Positions 62,558 through 64,000 of a stretch of DNA of 64,000 bases are shown here, in pieces (the stretch's first letter is position 1; the number at the start of each line of letters is the position of its first letter). The notes below the pieces were generated by a model. That model was not told the origin of the DNA. It saw only the letters and a program-made list of their open reading frames with translations, and did no database searches. Origin of the DNA: Shewanella sp. AS1 (GTDB lineage Bacteria; Pseudomonadota; Gammaproteobacteria; Enterobacterales; Shewanellaceae); assembly GCF_021412565.1 (NCBI RefSeq), contig NZ_JAKCLJ010000005.1, positions 124,001 through 188,000 of the forward strand, given 5' to 3'. Made by a program: the position numbers and the translations under genes.

Positions 62558-63139
62558 TTAGATCGCATTAACAGCCCACCTGCGTTTAGGGCTTATGATA
62601 TTGACTGTGCTTAATGGAGTGTCCTTATCGACCTGGGTGTAACAGATATTGGCAGGAGAATGTGAAAAAAACGCCTCTACATCCGATTCAAGCTGAATAA
62701 AACCAAGAATAATTGGGTTGGGTATATTGAGTTTCTGCAACTTTTCCAGATCCCGTAAACATGAATCTAATCTGAAGATATCACCTATCTTTCTAAATTT
62801 TATCTCTATACCTGCATAAACCGGGATATCATATAGATGCATGTCAAATCCTTTATGATTCCGCATTTCGTGATAGGCGGCTTTATCAATATCTAAGCAT
62901 GCTATATCAATTCTATTTAAGTATTCACTGTTTACTATTGAGATATTATATTCTTGAAGTGGTTTGCCAAGTCCAGGTATTTTTAGTGTGCCGGGTATTG
63001 CTTGTCGTAATCGTGATAAGAGTTCGCATTGCACATCAGACTCGAATAAATAGCGAAATGAGTTATCTTGAAATAGGGATATAAACTTTAACAATTCTAG
63101 ATTTACTGAATTTAGTATTTTGTCATTAGAAATGCTCAT
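62558..63139 (-). CDS. AT-rich hypothetical protein with a possible PD-(D/E)XK nuclease core
   Basis: 193 residues. Base composition is much lower in GC than in the neighbouring metabolic genes, hinting at acquisition. A possible nuclease core is visible: Glu in LFESDVQCELLSRLRQ, Asp in YLNRIDIACLD, then the strand AGIEIKFRK (an E-x-K pattern), as in PD-(D/E)XK folds. The rest (KGFDMHLYDIPVY, ILGFIQLESDVEAFF) is unfamiliar. No partner methylase, toxin or phage gene is nearby. The nuclease reading is a motif-level guess. Confidence 0.6.
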   Translation of the reverse strand: MSISNDKILNSVNLELLKFISLFQDNSFRYLFESDVQCELLSRLRQAIPGTLKIPGLGKPLQEYNISIVNSEYLNRIDIACLDIDKAAYHEMRNHKGFDMHLYDIPVYAGIEIKFRKIGDIFRLDSCLRDLEKLQKLNIPNPIILGFIQLESDVEAFFSHSPANICYTQVDKDTPLSTVNIISPKRRWAVNAI

Positions 63140-63362
63140 CAGAATTCCTTTGTATTTGTTTGTATAAAATCACTAGAGCTAAGAATTTTAATCTACTCTA
63201 CGCCCGTCTAAATCATTTTCAACATTTATGAGTCGGTAGACTTTTATTAGTGCAGTGGTCAATTAAAATTGAAAGTAAGCAGCAGAGGCTCAGTCATCTA
63301 GCCAAGGGCGCTTTGGCAATGGGCGTTTTGGCAAGGTGCGGCTCTAAAACCTATGGATTAGA

Positions 63363-63998
63363 TTACCCGGCAGTGATCATCAACATTTTTTGTACGTAAG
63401 GGGTGACACCGGTAAAGAAAAACTCGACGCCTATCAGCATGACCACCAGTCCCATTAAGCGCATCATCACTTTCGCGCCACTGTCACCCAAAAAGTTAAG
63501 AATTTTCTTGCCTGCCAGCAGCATGAAGCCGGTCAATATCGACACCAGTGCGATACTGCCAATAAGAATCGATTGGGACTGTAAATCGGTCGCTTGCTCC
63601 ATAAAAAGTATCGCCATAGTGATAGCACCAGGCCCGCAAATCATGGGAATAGCCAAGGGCGTAATGGCAATTTCATTGGCGAAGGATGTATCACTCTCAT
63701 TTTCGATGCGTTTAGTCACAGAGCGACCGCTGAGCATCTCATAACCCATCCGGAAAAAGATAAAGCCACCGACAATTTTAAGGCCGTCGATTGAAATATT
63801 AAAAAAGGCAAAAACCCATTGTCCGGCAAATGCGAGCAGGGTCAGCAAGATAAAGGCTGTGACAGTGGCTTTTATCACCACCTTGCGACATTGAATCGAA
63901 CTAAATCCCTGAGTGAGGGCGATGTACAAAGGAATGCACCCCAAAGGGTTGATCATGGTGAAAAATGAGGTGATATAAAGTAGTGCGATTTCTTGCAT
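63363..63998 (-). CDS. MarC family integral membrane protein
   Basis: 211 residues with six hydrophobic segments. MarC landmarks: FFTMINPLGCIPLYIALTQGFS at the start, GGFIFFRMGYEMLSG, ITPLAIPMICGPGAITMAI (the family's conserved loop), and LMGLVVMLIGVEFF. Function is unknown; the multiple-antibiotic-resistance name is historical. ATG 63998 is plausible, so the gene appears complete, but its promoter lies beyond the window edge. Confidence 0.92.
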   Translation of the reverse strand: MQEIALLYITSFFTMINPLGCIPLYIALTQGFSSIQCRKVVIKATVTAFILLTLLAFAGQWVFAFFNISIDGLKIVGGFIFFRMGYEMLSGRSVTKRIENESDTSFANEIAITPLAIPMICGPGAITMAILFMEQATDLQSQSILIGSIALVSILTGFMLLAGKKILNFLGDSGAKVMMRLMGLVVMLIGVEFFFTGVTPYVQKMLMITAG

Positions 63999-64000
63999 GA

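Noticed and set aside
1..64000. tRNA and rRNA genes
   Set aside because: No cloverleaf with a TTCRA loop and CCA-compatible end, and no rRNA core sequence, was recognised on reading both strands; a dedicated scan was not possible.

Overview
The window looks like a chromosomal segment of a Shewanella species or a very close relative. The best single marker is a complete fccA-type periplasmic fumarate reductase (a tetraheme cytochrome fused to a flavoprotein), a Shewanella hallmark. It is joined by a gammaproteobacterial gene set and gene order: zapA / 6S RNA / 5-formyl-THF cyclo-ligase, ygfB-ubiH-ubiI-gcvTHP, arcA, asnC, ahpCF and metH. Most of the window is ordinary core genome; intergenic spaces are rich in short and medium repeats. 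No IS transposase, phage gene, tRNA, rRNA operon or CRISPR array was seen.

Layout. 1-2.5 kb: the C-terminal part of a secreted protein with a GlyGly-CTERM tail, then a small coiled-coil membrane protein framed by a 96-bp inverted repeat. 2.5-12.5 kb: a cobalamin/methionine region. B12-dependent metH, with a MetJ-box-like operator, diverges from an adenosylcobalamin-riboswitch-led set (ABC ATPase, permease, cobQ, btuR, btuF). 12.5-19.2 kb: MAPEG and HNH proteins, then a three-gene SMC / KITE / kleisin-like operon resembling MukBEF/MksBEF/Wadjet but with no nuclease subunit. 19.2-24.8 kb: a two-component system divergent from fccA. 24.9-30.7 kb: fbp, a dipeptidyl-peptidase-IV-like enzyme, and a subtilisin-like protease behind a lipoprotein gene. 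31.3-32.0 kb: a palindrome-rich tandem repeat downstream of arcA. 33.3-37.9 kb: DUF3293 protein, lysine riboswitch, lysC, an aspartoacylase-like gene, asnC and rluA. 38-43 kb: small membrane proteins, a methyltransferase, ldhA, a dienelactone hydrolase, a ZntB-like transporter and an MscS channel. 43.3-48.5 kb: spermidine-synthase-like gene preceded by a 13-bp tandem repeat, ahpC, ahpF, DUF3144 protein, ung and an NlpE-like lipoprotein. 48.6-58.9 kb: cyclo-ligase, 6S RNA with a tandem array derived from its own 3' part, zapA, ygfB, ubiH, ubiI and gcvTHP. 59-62.4 kb: a tandem duplication of a Fic gene bounded by copies of the 3' end of a dCMP deaminase gene. 62.5-64 kb: an AT-rich putative PD-(D/E)XK protein and marC.

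Functional links. B12 uptake/salvage sits back to back with the B12-dependent methionine synthase. Anaerobic metabolism is represented by fccA, arcA and ldhA. Lysine biosynthesis is under riboswitch control. The unusual parts are the 6S-derived array, the Fic/dCMP-deaminase duplication, the nuclease-less SMC-like operon, a two-component regulator whose AAA+ domain has lost the sigma-54 contact motif, and a recurring pattern of 12-15-bp tandem repeats at the ends of coding regions. All identifications come from reading the sequence; no database search was run.
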